This document shows, piece by piece, positions 1-14,100 of a stretch of DNA of 64,000 nucleotides; the stretch's first letter is position 1, and every line of letters starts with the position of its first letter. Origin of the DNA: Smittia aterrima (taxonomy: Eukaryota; Arthropoda; Insecta; Diptera; Chironomidae); the NCBI GenBank assembly GCA_033063855.1, contig CP093829.1, positions 25,141,537 through 25,205,536 of the forward strand. Direction: 5' to 3'. The notes below the pieces were generated by a model, which searched no databases, was not told where the DNA came from, and saw only the letters and a program-made list of their open reading frames with translations. The position numbers were made by a program, and so were the translations under genes.

Positions 1-3000
1 ACTTCCAAACGGCTCGTAAATTCTTGTGTTTCAATTATTGTGTTTTCATCAGTAACAATGTCTTTTCCATTTTTAATCCATTTGATCTTAGGAACAGGAA
101 GGCCATCATATTTGCATTCAAACTTCAGTGTCGATTGTGACTTCACAACTTGAGCTTGAAGCGGAGTAAGAATCTTAGGAGCGCGAATTTCTGCTTTCTT
201 TTCAATTATGATCGATTGAATGAAAACATTGGCTTTACCAATGGCTTTTCCAAACTCATTTTCAGCTTTGATGGTGTATGTCACTGGAACATTGGTTTCA
301 GGGTTATACACTTCTAATGTAACAAAGCCATTTTCTTCGTTGTAAATAGTTTGAACATCAGCATTCGGGACAATTTCAATTTCTTCTTTGTACCATTTAA
401 CAGATGGAGTCGGTAACCCATGAACTTGACAAGTTACGATTGCTTTGTCCTTGTCTTGTGGAACTGTAATTTTGAGCGGAGTAATAAACGACGGTGCGAT
501 TCCGGTTGGTTCTTGTTGTTGAACAATGACATTAGTTCTTGAAGTTGCAACACCTCCAGGATTAATTGCTTGGCAAGTATAGATTCCAACATCACTTTCT
601 TCTACTGATTTGATTTTCAAAGATACATTGCTTTTTTCCGAAGTCATCTCATATCGCTCTGAATTTGAGAGTTCATTTTCATTAAAGAACCATTTAATAT
701 CTGGGAATGGGCTTCCATCGACTTCTCCCTTAAGCAAAACAGTTTGTTGGGGCTCTGAAATGACAGGTTGAAGTTTCTGCAAGAACTTTGGTGGTTTTAT
801 GTTTGCCATCGTAGTCTTGACTTGTGATTTTTCCAGCAAAGCTTTGCTTGAAATTTGAGTTTTACTTTCTTTAACCTGTTTATCCTCGATCACATTTTCA
901 TCAGCCACTTTATTGAGACCCTCAAGCAATCTTTTTTGAGAAATAATCTCAAGATCTGGAATCGGCCGACTCTCGTCAAACAAGAGTTGTTTGCGAACTC
1001 TTTGGACTTTCTGAGACGATGTAACAATTTGAGTTTCCTTTTTAAATTCATCAGAGTCTAATGTTTCATCCTGAGTCTTTAGCGGCTCTCGCTTTGAAGG
1101 TTTCTTCAATGTTGGTTTAAGAGCCACCTTCTCGTTTTCTTCATAGTTATCTAGCAACTCGTCATTAGAATCAGACATGATTTCAATTGTGCTGAGTTCT
1201 TCTCTAAATGCAACATGTTTCTTTGGTTTTGATGTGTCGGACAGATTTTCTTCAGGATATTCAATTTCAGGAATAGATTCAACATGGTCAAGTTCTTCTT
1301 CCCGCTTTGGTTGCTTATGCTTCTTTCTGCGCCTCTTCTTTTCCTTAATAGGCTGATCGATCATTACCTCAGCTTCTTCAGGTGAAACTGGTTCAATTTC
1401 TTCTTCAGATGGTTCTTCTTCTGATACAGTTTGTTCAATAATTTCATCTTCCGTTTGCGGCGCTTTCTTTGGAATTGGTTTCAGCGAAACGATTTCTTCA
1501 GGTTCAGACTCCAAAGGTCTGCGTTTACCAGTGGGCCAAGTTTTTTCTTCAGGCTGTTCTTCTTTAGGTTTTTCTTTCTTTCCACGCCTCCAAGGAGCTT
1601 TCTGCGGCTCCTCGACTAGTTCAGTTGTTTCTGGAACTGAAATAATACTTGGCGATAAGTCTTTATCATCCGGAATATCTTCTGAAGGAATTGACTTAGA
1701 TGGAGCTTTTGGTTTAGGTTTCAATGAAACTTCTTCCGGTTTGGACTCTTCTTTTGGAGTTTTCTTCGGGATAGGTTTCAATGATACTTCTTCAGTGGGT
1801 TCTGGTTCAAGAGGACGTCGTTTGCCAGTTGGCCACTGCTTTTCTTCAGGGGTTTCAACTTGAGGTTTCTCTTTCTTACCTCTGCGCCATGGAGCAGCTT
1901 GAGGCTCCTCAGTAGGTTGCGCAATTTCAGTGGTTTCTTCTGGTGTGAACTCAATTTCTTCTGGTTCTGAAGGAATCGATTTAGATGGAGCTTTGGGTTT
2001 AGGTTTCAATGAAACTTCTTCCGGTTTGGACTCTTCTTTTGGAGTTTTCTTGGGAATAGGTTTCAATGATACTTCTTCAGTGGTTTCTGGTTCAAGAGGG
2101 CGTCGTTTGCCAGTTGGCCACTGCTTTTCTTCAGGGGTTTCAACTTGAGGTTTCTCTTTCTTACCTCTGCGCCATGGAGCAGCTTGAGGCTCCTCAGTAG
2201 GTTGCGCGATTTCAGTGGTTTCTTCTGGTGTGAACTCAATTTCTTCTGGTTCTGAAGGAATTGATTTAGATGGAGCTTTGGGTTTAGGTTTCAATGAAAC
2301 TTCTTCCGGTTTGGACTCTTCTTTTGGAGTTTTCTTGGGAATAGGTTTCAATGATACTTCTTCAGTGGGTTCTGGTTCAAGAGGACGTCGTTTGCCAGTT
2401 GGCCACTGCTTTTCTTCAGGGGTTTCAACTTGAGGTTTCTCTTTCTTACCTCTGCGCCATGGAGCAGCTTGAGGCTCCTCAGTAGGTTGCGCGATTTCAG
2501 TGGTTTCTTCTGGTGTGAACTCAATTTCTTCTGGTTCTGAAGGAATTGATTTAGATGGAGCTTTGGGTTTAGGTTTCAATGAAACTTCTTCCGGTTTGGA
2601 CTCTTCTTTTGGAGTTTTCTTGGGAATAGGTTTCAATGATACTTCTTCAGTGGGTTCTGGTTCAAGAGGACGTCGTTTGCCAGTTGGCCACTGCTTTTCT
2701 TCAGGGGTTTCAACTTGAGGTTTCTCTTTCTTACCTCTGCGCCATGGAGCAGCTTGGGGCTCCTCAGTGGGTTGCGCGATTTCAGTGGTTTCTTCTGGTG
2801 TGAGCTCAACTTCTTCTGGTTCTGAAGGAATTGATTTAGTTGGAGCTTTGGGTTTAGGTTTCAATGAAATTTCTTCCGGTTTGGACTCTTCTTTTGGAGT
2901 TTTCTTTGGGATAGGTTTCAGTGATACTTCTTCAGTGGTTTCTGGTTCAAGAGGATGTCGCTTGCCAGTTGGCCACTGCTTTTCTTCAGGGGTTTCAACT

Positions 3001-5158
3001 TGAGGTTTCTCTTTCTTACCTCTGCGCCATGGAGCAGCTTGAGGCTCCTCAGTAGGCTGCGCGATTTCAGTGGTTTCTTCTGGTGTGAACTCAATTTCTT
3101 CTGGTTCTGAAGGAATTGATTTAGATGGAGCTTTTGGTTTAGGTTTCAATGAAACTTCTTCCGGTTTGGACTCTTCTTTTGGAGTTTTCTTCGGGATAGG
3201 TTTCAGTGATACTTCTTCAGTGGTTTCTGGTTCAAGAGGATGTCGCTTGCCAGTTGGCCATTGCTTTTCTTCAGGGGTTTCAATTTGAGGTTTCTCTTTC
3301 TTACCTCTGCGCCATGGTGCCTTCGCAGATGTGTCAACTTCATCAACACTCTCTGGCTTCTCTACAGATTTTCGTACTGTTTCCGGAGCTTCAGTAACTT
3401 CTTCTTGTTGCTTCTTCTGTGGTTTCAGAATAGCTAAATCATCTTTATGTTCTTCAACATCTTTTGTAATGTCATCAATCTTTTTCATACGATGTTTCAA
3501 ATCAACTTCCTCGAGTTCGGGTTTTTTAATGTCTGCTTTCTGCATCTTTGAAGGCTTCAGTTCAAATCCTTCTATTTTTTCTTTATCAGGCAAAACAGGT
3601 TTGAATTCCTTGTTAGTTTTCTTTAATTGACCAACTTGTTGGGTCCATGGCACTTCAGCAGGCTTTGCTTGTATGGCCACAGGAGCTTCGGTGACTTTGC
3701 TTTCCTCCTTCTTTCCACGTCGCCAAGGAGCAGCGGGAGCTTCTTCTTGTGGTTGGACAACATCAATGGATTCTTCAGGTTGGATGACAGTTTCAGCTTC
3801 TTGAACTGGAGCAGCCTTTTGCTTCTTTCCTCGTTGCCATGGAACTTCTTTGGCTTCAGGTGTTTGATCAGGTTCTTGTAAAGGCGCAGTAGCTTCTTGA
3901 GGTTTTCCTTTTCTCCAAGGTACAGCAGTTTGTGGTTTTTCTGCAGGGATTTCATCAACTTCTTCTCTTTTTTTAAGTTCTAATAAGCTGCTATCTTCCG
4001 CCGTTTGATAAGGTTGAGTAGACTTTTCTGTGATAGTTTGTTTGGGTTGCTTTTTAACTTTCAAAAGATTTGAATCATCAGTGAATTCCTTAACATCTTT
4101 GGTGATGTCGTCAATCTTTTGCATTTTATGTTTCAAATCAACTTCTTCCAATTCTGGTTTTTGAATCTCTGACTTCTGAATCTTTGATGGTTTAAGCTCA
4201 AAACCTTCAATTTTTTCTTTTTCTGGTAGCACTGGTTTAAATATTTTTTGGGTCTTTTTCAATTGACCTACTTGTTGAGTCCAGGGCACTTCAGCAGGCT
4301 TTACAGGCGTAGGTAAGGATGGGCCGGTTTCTTCTTCAACCTTTATTTCATCTTTTTTGCCACGGCGCCAAGGAGCTGCTTGGACTTCATCGACAACATC
4401 TGAAGGCTGAACTACAACTTCAGCTTCTTCAGCAACTGTTGGCTCTGTTTTCTTTCCTCTTCTCCAAGGTACTGCAACAAGTTCTTCTGGTTGCTGCTCT
4501 TGACTCGTAGGTTTGACCTCTTCCGCAGTTGGTTGTTCTTTAGGTTTTCTCCATGGAACATACTTTTGAACGCTTTCTTCTTCCTCTGTTTTCTTTAGTT
4601 TTAAGAGACTAGATTCATCTGTAGTTTCGAATCGCTGCTTCGACCTTTCAGATTCATCAACATCTTCCATACGACTGACATCCAAAATATTCGAATCATC
4701 TTCGGTTTGATATTTTTCTTTATAAATTCGTTGTCTTCTTTCAGCTTCAGTTTCTTGAATGGTTGAAGCTTCTCCAGAATCCCTAAGATTACTGCGAAGG
4801 TCGACCTTTTGGAGTTCATATTTATCAATTGATTTTTTCTCAATCTTTGAAGCTTTCAAGTCAACCGACTCAATTGTTTCCTTTTCGATTTGTTTGATTT
4901 GTCTCGGAGTTTTCTTAAGTTGGACAGCTTCCTCTGTCCATGGCTTTACTCGATTTTGTCTCCATGGTAAGCTCTCGTCACCAATGACGAGAATTTCGGA
5001 ATCTTGTTGTCCACCTGTAGATCTAAGAAAGACGAGACCAGCCGTGCTTGCTTGACGTTGAGCATTTCCGATTGAAGTTGAATCCACTTGGTCAATTGAA
5101 TCGGAATCTTTCTGTGGAATCTTGTCGGCAGCAACGCGCTTAAGAATCGTTTTATGTT
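1..5158 (-). CDS. sls: Sallimus exon: PEVK-like elastic region followed by tandem Ig domains (exon continues past left edge)
   Basis: One open frame runs through the whole stretch (codons begin at plus positions divisible by 3) after an acceptor at 5162-5159. The first two bases complete a codon begun at 7896. From 5150 down to about 850 the protein is low complexity and rich in P, E, V, K: recurring PWRRGKK, VPWTQQVGQLKKT, GFELKPSKIQK and KIDDITKDV motifs typical of the insect Sallimus PEVK segment, an extensible spring in the I-band. A 285-bp tandem array lies at about 1590-3314. From about 850 to 1 the protein returns to Ig domains: IKPPKFLQKLQPV with IYTCQA, then APSFITPLKI, then RAPKILTPLQ, the last cut by the window. 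There is no ATG-led frame on this strand because it is an internal exon. Plus-strand frames here are shadows. Confidence 0.92.
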
Positions 5159-8100
5159 CTATAAAAATTTTAAACAGAAATTTAATTAGAGAAACAATTA
5201 TAAACCAAAGAAAAAAATCTTGGCAAAAACATGAAGCGTTTTAATTGCTCAATGACGTGAGTGTCAGTTACTCAAGAAAACCATTGACAGCGAAAAGTAG
5301 GTAACACAAGCATTCGCATTTTCATGATTCAACATCTTTTGTGAAGATGTTGTCAACAAACGATGATTAAGATTGATGTGTCAAGACACGAAAAAAGAAA
5401 AATTGAAAGTACTTCGCTCGACGCTTTCGAAATTATTTTCAAGCACTGAAAGATTTTGCGCTCACGATGGCGATCATTTTCTTTCGGAGATTTTTAAAAA
5501 TAGAAAATTAGTGTAAAAAGTGATCGCGAAGCAACTGGTCGGAAACTTGTGATTGGCTAAAGGTTTTACTTGTATTTAAGTTTCTAAGCTGATAAAGGAG
5601 TGAAGGTGACCGTGAAAAACATAATCAAACGAGTGAAAACTTGAAATTTGAATAATGGATTTATTAGAACACAAAAAGAAACTAAACAACTTAATGACTT
5701 AACATGAACTAAAGACAGGTGAGTAACTAAAGTTAATGAAAGTTTCAAAACGAGTGAATTTGCTAATCGTCACGAACAAAAACTATGATAAGATTAAATA
5801 ATAAAAGGAGGAAACAAACGGCAACTTAAAACAGAAACAGAAAGCCAACAAATTATTTATGAAGCTTTCAGAATAAAAACATTCCGCTAAGATTACAGCT
5901 CACTGCTCTTTCCGCTGTAACTTTGTTAGTGAATAATCAAAATCATAGTGTTTGTTATTAAAGCAAATTCATGCATTTTGAAGAACATTATATTTAGCTT
6001 AAGTTTGTAAAACAATTTGTTTGCCTCATTTTCTAGTCGTTTTTTTTTTGCTATTTCTTAAATTCAGAAGACATTGACATACACGTTCATTGACAGGAGA
6101 AAAACATCTTGAACAGTTTAACGTTTGTTTTAATTATAGATCGAGGAACAAAGATGAATCAATAATCTAGCGTGAAGAGAAAAGTCGTGTTTCCAATCTG
6201 CAAATCGAACCGAAAGTTATTTTAGAAGTGCGGCTCTGGTTGAAACTTGGAAGCTTCTAGAATGTTTTTGCCGACAGACTCTTTCTCGCGGTCGATCCAA
6301 TTTATCTTTGTTTACGACGAGGAGCGAAGGTAATTAATTAAACTAATTTCTGCACAGAGAATTGAAGATTCACGGTTTGCGCAAACTGAAATCATATTTT
6401 TCACGCTTCTAACTTTAACCTTCGACTTAATTTGCGAAACGAAAAGAAAATGACTTTCCATCTAAAAATATGTTTTTCATCTTTAATTGCAACTGTAATT
6501 TTCAGAGTTTTAAATTTAGAAAAGAAACGTGTTGCGAAATAAAAAAAATCATTTGAAAACAGTCCACACAGGTAATTTGTGTTTTCACTTCTCTCAACCC
6601 GCGCCTTGGAGATCAAATGATTCATGAATTGGAAGCGGATTTTTAAATTTGGATCATGTTATTCATTTTTCCGCACCGCACCTATTTTCTCTTTCAGAAA
6701 TAAACATCTCACGAGATAAATTCCTCGTATGATGACAGAGGAGTCGACTTTTATACTTTGTGATTCATGAACGAGGAAAGGTAAGCGCGATTACCTCAGA
6801 AAGCATGTTGGCGGATCGTGAAATGTGATCTCAGTTCCATTAAAAATTAATATTCTTCATTTCAGTGAACACGTTTCAGGTTTTTTTTTATCTTCGCCTC
6901 CTCTTCAAGTAAAAACTTAGGGAATTAATGATCTCCCCGTTAATTAAAAATAGACTTTTCAGCTTTCATGAAACTTCGGTAATCGGCAGTCTTGAAATCT
7001 ATCTATCTCACTTAGTCTCCTAACTCAGAGTCTTGCTAAATCGTCTCTTGTTCTCTACATTTTCATTTTCTGTTCCTCCATTCTGTTACTCTATGTTTTA
7101 CATCGTAAAAGCTCCTCAAAAATATATATCTTCACATTATGATTTCTCTTTTCAGATTTTGCTCACATTAATTTTATTTATTGCACTCAAATTATTAGAT
7201 TTCAATAAGAATATTTCTTTCTCATGTAAAAGTACATTGAACAGTTTGTTTAGATTTGACATAAACATTTGTCACTCGGTTAATAAAAATATTTAGCGAA
7301 AGAGTAAAGCAAAATAATATTTGTGTATGTAAACTGAATGTAAACTTTTCTCTTGAACAATTTTCTTCAATTAATTTTTGATCAGCGATAATTTGCGATT
7401 TTCTTGAAAATTTTACAACAATTTCTCGTGTGACGTCAATTGAAGGAAATAGAAAAGGAAGCTTGAGGCTTCAGTTTCCTACTTTCTCCATTTTGATTTT
7501 TTTTCCTTATAAACTCAACTCTAAGAATTATTCTCCCTTTTATTATAATTCGTCAAGTTTGTGCCACTCTTGCTAATTATTGAAAATTTTATAAGGAAAA
7601 ATTCACTTCGGCATCATCGAATGAGTAAAATTTTCAAGAAAACTATTTGCAAATGCTAAAAACGACTAGAAAATCACTTTGAGTTCATCGCTGAATGTGC
7701 TCTTGAATTTGACATTGGCTTTGTATAAAATTTTAAGAATCTTTGATAACCAGCGTTTCGAAAATATTTAAAAATAGTGTCAAACTTATAAGTTTGCGGT
7801 AAATAAATAAATAAAAAAACTACACATGTGAATTAATCAGACAAATTGCGCAAAAACACAGAAAAAGATCGCGACGGATTCTTATCAATTCTTACTTTTC
7901 ACGATCAATTTTGCTGATGTTTCCACTTGGCCCAGAGCGTTTGTGATGCGACAAGTGAACACGCCAGAGTCCTCTTCGTACGTATTTGTGATGATCAAGC
8001 TGACGGTGTTACCTTCGGTCAGCATCTTGAAATAATAAATGAAATAACGTTAGAAACAGAACGCTTCAGTTTAAGTTCAAGGTTTGCACTTCAATACTTA

Positions 8101-11100
8101 CTTGGAAATCTGATGATTCTGGAATCAACATTCCCTCTCGCAACCATTGAACGGTAATCTTCGAGCTGCTCGTGTGAGTCGTCTTGAATTTAGCGGGATG
8201 ACCCTCCGTAACAATAACGTCCTTCAATTGTGTAATCTTAGGCAAAGCGTCTTGAACTTCCGGAGCGAGAACAGACAAAGTGCTGCTCGTTGTAGTTTCG
8301 CCAGCTGTGTTCTTCAAAACACATTTGTAAACTCCTTCGTCCTCAGGGAAAGCTTCAGAGATTTTCAAGCTGAAGTAATCACGTTCCTTGTTCATTTGGA
8401 AGTATTTCGAGGGCTTGATAAGTTTATCTCCTTTATACCAAGTTGCAATTGGCACAGGTTTGCCAACGGCTTTAGTTTTGAACACAACAGTTTGTCCTTC
8501 AACTGTTTTCTGGTCCTTGAGTGGCTCAGTGATGACAGGCTTCTTTTCAGCTCCGGGTGTTGTTGGTTTCTCGATAACTTTTGGTGAAAGTGGAACATCA
8601 ACGCTGCATGTTGCATCGCATCGTGCCTCGCCTCCTCCATTGATTGCCACGCATTCATATTTGCCAGAATCCTCTTGATAAGTCTCAATAATGAGAAGAG
8701 TGTAGACATTGTCTTCCTCAAGAATCTTGTGTTTGATGTTTGGTGTGATCTTCTTTCCATTCTTCAACCAGTAAACATCGAGTGGCTTTGTACCAGCGAT
8801 GCGAGCATCGAAGCGAGAAAGTTGTCCCGCAACGACTGAGGTATCAGAGATAGTGCTCAAGAAAGAAGGTGGAACGAGACCACCTGGTCGTCCAGAAGTT
8901 TTGCGTTCTTCAACAACCAAATTAGCGCTGCACTTAGCAGTTCCACCGCGATTTTCAGCGATGACAGCAAAAACGGCTGAATCTTCCAAGAAAACTTGAC
9001 GCATCATCAAAACTGATTTAGTTCCGAAAGTGTGAATCTGGAAGTCCTTTGAGTTATGAATCTCAAAGTTCTCGCGGAACCATTTAACTTTAGGCATAGG
9101 ATCGCCATCATATTCAACTTCAAACTTAGCTGGTTCATTCTCAAACACGCGGCATGGTTGAATCTTCTTTGTAAACACTGGCGGCTTCGATGGCTTAACT
9201 GGGCCTTCTACAAGACGCTCGTGAGTTGTTCCCTTATGTTCCATTTCAGTAGTTTCAGTGGCAGTGATTTTTCGTGTGATCTCCTTATCTCCAACGCGTT
9301 CTTTTTGAACTTGTTTCTGCTTGGAAACATGAACTTCCTTTCCATGAACAGTTGATTCAGATGGATCAGGGATCTTTCGGGTCTTTTGGATGGATTCAGA
9401 TGAAGTGACTCCATTGATTTCCTCGGTCTTCTCACTAAAAAGAAATTTCGATTAGTTAAAATTAAAGAGAAAAAGCTTTTCAATTTACATTTGACTTTCG
9501 TATTGAGAAGCCATTCCCTTGGCAAGAGATGTTTTGCCTACAGTGTCTCCAGGAATTGCGAATTGATGATTTTGTTCTCTAACGCGTTGCTCCTTAAGAA
9601 GCTGTTCGGTCTCAAGTTCCTGCAACTTTTCGTAATATTCCTGGTTCTTCTTGCCCTTGACAGTCTTCTGCCAATCAGGTTGAGCTGATTTGACATCCTT
9701 TGGCTTCAAGTGAACAGCATTGAGATCAATGCCGCCATGTTCTTGAAGATGTTTGTTTCTCTCTTCAAAGGTTTGCTCTAAATCTGTTACACCACGTTCC
9801 TTCTGATAAGCGACAAGATCGTAATCGTACCAGGCTAGGGAAGAGATAACGTTAGCATAGCTCAACAGTTTCAAAGTTTGAAGTTTCGATTTAAAGATTT
9901 TATTTTAAAGGAACTTAAATTTTTTTAATTAAAACCTGTAAAAATAAAATAAGTGAAAAGTCATGCTAAAGCGCTATATTTTCATCTAATAGCTCAGAGA
10001 AATTATAGAAAAGAAAAACGATTTTACCCTTGACCAATCCGCAAATAAATTAGCTCCGTTGGTTTTAGATTTGCAGCAGCAGAGAAAAGGAAATTTGAGG
10101 TAGATGGAGAGGATAGATGGCAATATCATGAAAATTACAATGAGAGTTCAAGCGAATGGTGTTAAGTGTTTCGTGTTAACGAGCATTGAAACAGTTTCTT
10201 TGAAAGTTCTTTTTTTGTTAGTTGTGAATCAATCCATCTATGTCTATGTTTGGATTTTATCCGTTTGGTTGTTTAACTTTTTTGTTTAAAGACAGTTTGA
10301 GTTTAATTGTCAACAGAAACTTACGTCGTGGTGAGTTCTTCAACACCGCACGATAATCATCCTTGCGTGAAACAACTTGAAGTTCTGTTGAAGTGATGGC
10401 TTCTCCTGCAGAGTTACGAGCGATGACTTCAATTTTACCTGTGTCGTATTGTCTGCTCTTGGGGATATCGAAGTGATACATTCCATCGTATGAAAGCTTG
10501 TAGCGTTGACCCTAAAAACGAAAAAATTTAATTATTTTGTCAAAGGAATAAATTCATTTTGACAAACATTGACGACTGTGTGACCGTTGATGAGCCACAT
10601 AACACGTGGACGTGGATGACCAGTGACACGGCAACAGAAACGAGCCCATTCTCCTTCTTCGACAGTAACAGGATCTGGTGATAAGACAAAAGTTGGTTTC
10701 ATCTTGTCCTTCTCTGGTTCAACCTTTTCTTCTGGGACGCGATTGAGATGTGCCTCAATCTCGCGAATTTGCTTCAAACTCTTCATGCCCTTTGGCAATT
10801 GCGAGTCGTAGATGATACCAGGCTTGCCAGCAGTCTTGATGAAAGCTCTAGTTTCATCCATACCATACAAGTTGGTTGCTCTGCATACGTATTCGCCTGA
10901 ATCTTCAGGGTAAACCCATCCGAAGTTCATTGCGACGTAACCGAAATCGTAAATCGGAGTGAAACGATTTTCTAAAATAAAAAAATTATTATTTCATTCA
11001 AGTTTATTGAAATAAATTAACTTACTGAATGACAATGGTTTTCCATTGAAGAACCATTCGACTTTCATGTTAGGATCTCCAACAGGAGCAAGTTGACACT

Positions 11101-14100
11101 CAAATTTGGTTGCTTGCATTTCAACAAGCTTTTCTTGACTCTGAATTTGCGTGACGAAACGTGGAGGTTGTTTGCGATCGGGATCAAACAGATCATCTTC
11201 GGTGAGGAAGATTTCTGTTGTATACTTCTTGATCGCAGCCTCCATTTGCATGAGAGTCTCATGTTTCTGCATTCCCTTTGGCACTTGGTTGTGCAAGATA
11301 ATTGATGGGAGTTCTAAAACAAAAGAATTAGAAAGTCTTTTGATATTTAAATTTTAAAATTAAACTTACTCTTGCAGGTGACGAATGCTTTAGTAAAGTC
11401 TTCGCCAAAATCATTTACAGCACGGCAAGTGTACTCTCCGCTGTCTTCTGCATAAACGTAGAGGACATCAAGAGAGATGAAGCCCATGTCGTAAAGAGTT
11501 CTGAATCTGTGACCAGATGGCAAGGGTTTGCCATTGCGATACCATTCGATACGCAAACGTGGATCTTCCTTAGGTTCGACGCGGCATTCGAAGCGAATAG
11601 CATCAGCCTCATCGACAGTAAGCGATTCGATGTGAGTGACAAACTTGGGTGGGCCGAAAGTACGATCTTCTTTAGGAGCAACTGAGAGTGGTCCTCGTTC
11701 TAATTCCTTGAGCTTTTCAGCGGTCATGCCTTCTGGAAGCTGCGAGTCCAAAACGATATTTGTCTTTGACTTCACAGTGACCTTAGCGATGGTAGATGCT
11801 GATCCCCATCTGTTAGATGCGCGGCACTCATAAACACCTGAATCACGAACGTAAATGTAATCCATGTCTAAAGCAATGAATCCAAAGTCGTTAAGCATAT
11901 GAACGCGTGAGCCAGTGGCGAATGGACGGCCATTGTGATACCAATCGATTCTCATTGTTGGATCATTAATTGGCTCAACGCGACAATCGAAGTGTAATGG
12001 ACCTCCTTCAGGAATATCAGCACTATCCTTGATTTCAACAACAAATCTTGGTGGATTTGGAGTCTCGTCATCGATTGTGATCTCTTCACGTTTGTGAAGG
12101 CTTTCTTCAAGTTTTTGAATGGCTTCAGTTCCAGTGCGGAAGCTTGAAGGCAATTGTGGTTCCATGATGATTCCTTGTCTGCCCTTCACTTGAAGCTTGC
12201 ATGAAACAGAAGCTTCACCGTGTTTGTTGGAAGCTTTGCAAGTGTACAAACCTCCATCGCGAGCGTAACATCCAGCAATCTCCAAGATAACAAATCCAAA
12301 GTCGTTGATAGTCTTGATGCGAGATCCGGCCCACAAAGCTTTTCCATTGTGATACCATTCAACGCGCATGCTTGGATCGTTAATTGGAGTCAAGCGGCAT
12401 TCGAAGTGAGCCAATGAGTTTTCTCCAAGAACCAAATCGGTTGGTGTAGTGATAAACTCTGGCGGTTTGCCTGTGTCGTCATCAGCTGATCCAGGAGCTC
12501 CAGGAACTCCTCCCAAGCCTTCAAGTTCTGCAATCTTGTCGATTGTTCCTTCCATTCCCTTTGGCAATTGCGAATCGTAAATGATGCTGCGCTTTCCTTG
12601 AACCTTCATCGAGCATGTTGTAACAGCTTCTCCGTAGTCGTTTGTAGCACGGCAAGAATATTCTCCTGAATCTTCAGGATAAACCGGTGAAATTTCAAGA
12701 ATAACGAATCCAAAGTCGCAGAAAGTTCTGAAACGAGAGCCAGTCTTCAACGGCTTTCCATTCCAGAACCACTCAACCTTAAGTTTTGGATCATCAGTTG
12801 GCGTGAGACGAGCCTCGAAGTGAGAGCTTTCGCCTTCACGCAAAGCATCGATATTGGACAGAGGCACTGTGAACACAGGAGCTTTGCCACCTTTCTCAAC
12901 CGAACGTTCATCACGTTCGCGAACCATTGAATCCTCCAGATTTTGAATCTTTTCCAATCCTCCTTCCATGCCCTAAAAGAAAATTGTTTCGATTAAAACT
13001 TAAGGTGAGAAAAAAATATTTGTTTTTCTTACTCTTGGTAGTTGCGAGTCCAAGACGAGACTGGCTTTCGAGATGCATTTAAGTGTCGCTTTAGTGGAAT
13101 CGCTTCCATATTTGTTCGACGCTCTGCACTCGAATTCTCCTGAGTTTTCTGCATAGCAGTACAAAATGTCCAAAATAACGATGCCAAAGTCGTGGAAAGT
13201 CCTGTAGCGATGACCGTGAGGGAGTTTCTTTCCATTCCAGTACCATTCAACGTGCAATTCTGGATCGTTGATGGGTGTGAGACGAGCCTCGAAGTGAGCG
13301 CTTTGTCCTTCAACCAATTTATCAAGGCTTGTGATGTGCTTGGTAAATTTGGGAGCTTCTCCAGTTGGGCTGCTTGGTGCTTGGTTAGTTGCTTGTCCCA
13401 TGCTTTCGAGCTCGCGAATACGAGCCAAAGATTCTGGCTGCAAAGTATCGAAGAAAACTCCGCTCTTGCCGAAGCAATCGATTGTCGCGCGAGTGTAATC
13501 TTCGCCGTATTTGTTTGAAGCCTTGCAAATATATTCGCCAGAGTCGTGGCTTTGAACGTAAGCGATGTCAAGCAAGACGTAGCCAAAGTCAGAAACAGGC
13601 TTAATGCGAGTAGAGTGACGCATTGGAACTCCGTTGTGGAACCATTCGACTTTCATGTCAGGATCACCAACTGGCTCCAAAGTACATTCGAAGTGAGCTG
13701 ATTGACCATCTTTAAGTCCAGCAAGATTTGTAATTTGAGTTGTGAAACGTGGTGGTTGTCCAGCGGATTTATCAACACATTCAAGGTTGACGCTGAGTTC
13801 AGCTTGACCATATTTGTTGGTAGCACGGCAAGTGTAAACTCCTGAATCAACAATCTTCGTTCCAAGAACTTCAAGAACGACCATGCCGAATGCATAGACA
13901 GTTCTGATTCTGTGACTGGCATCGATTTGCTTGCCATTGTGGAACCATTCGATGACCATGCTTTGATCTCCTGTTGGAACGAGAGTGGCTTCGAAATGAG
14001 CAACACTTCCTTCAATGATGTTACTGATTGGAGTGAATTCAGATGTAAATCTTGGCGCCATTCCGTCTTCTGGTTCAATCTTTCCACTTGCTGATTTACG

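Noticed and set aside
1531..3288. Series of Ser/Gly-rich plus-strand open frames repeating every 285 bp
   Set aside because: They are antisense shadows of the PEVK tandem repeat; the minus frame is continuous with kettin and carries the known PWRRGKK motif.
7801..7820. AAATAAATAAATAAA run as a microsatellite
   Set aside because: Too short and imperfect to be more than ordinary AT-rich intron sequence.
8147..8678. Plus-strand frames of about 100-146 codons opposite Ig exons
   Set aside because: They are opposite well-supported Ig-coding sequence with no independent evidence.
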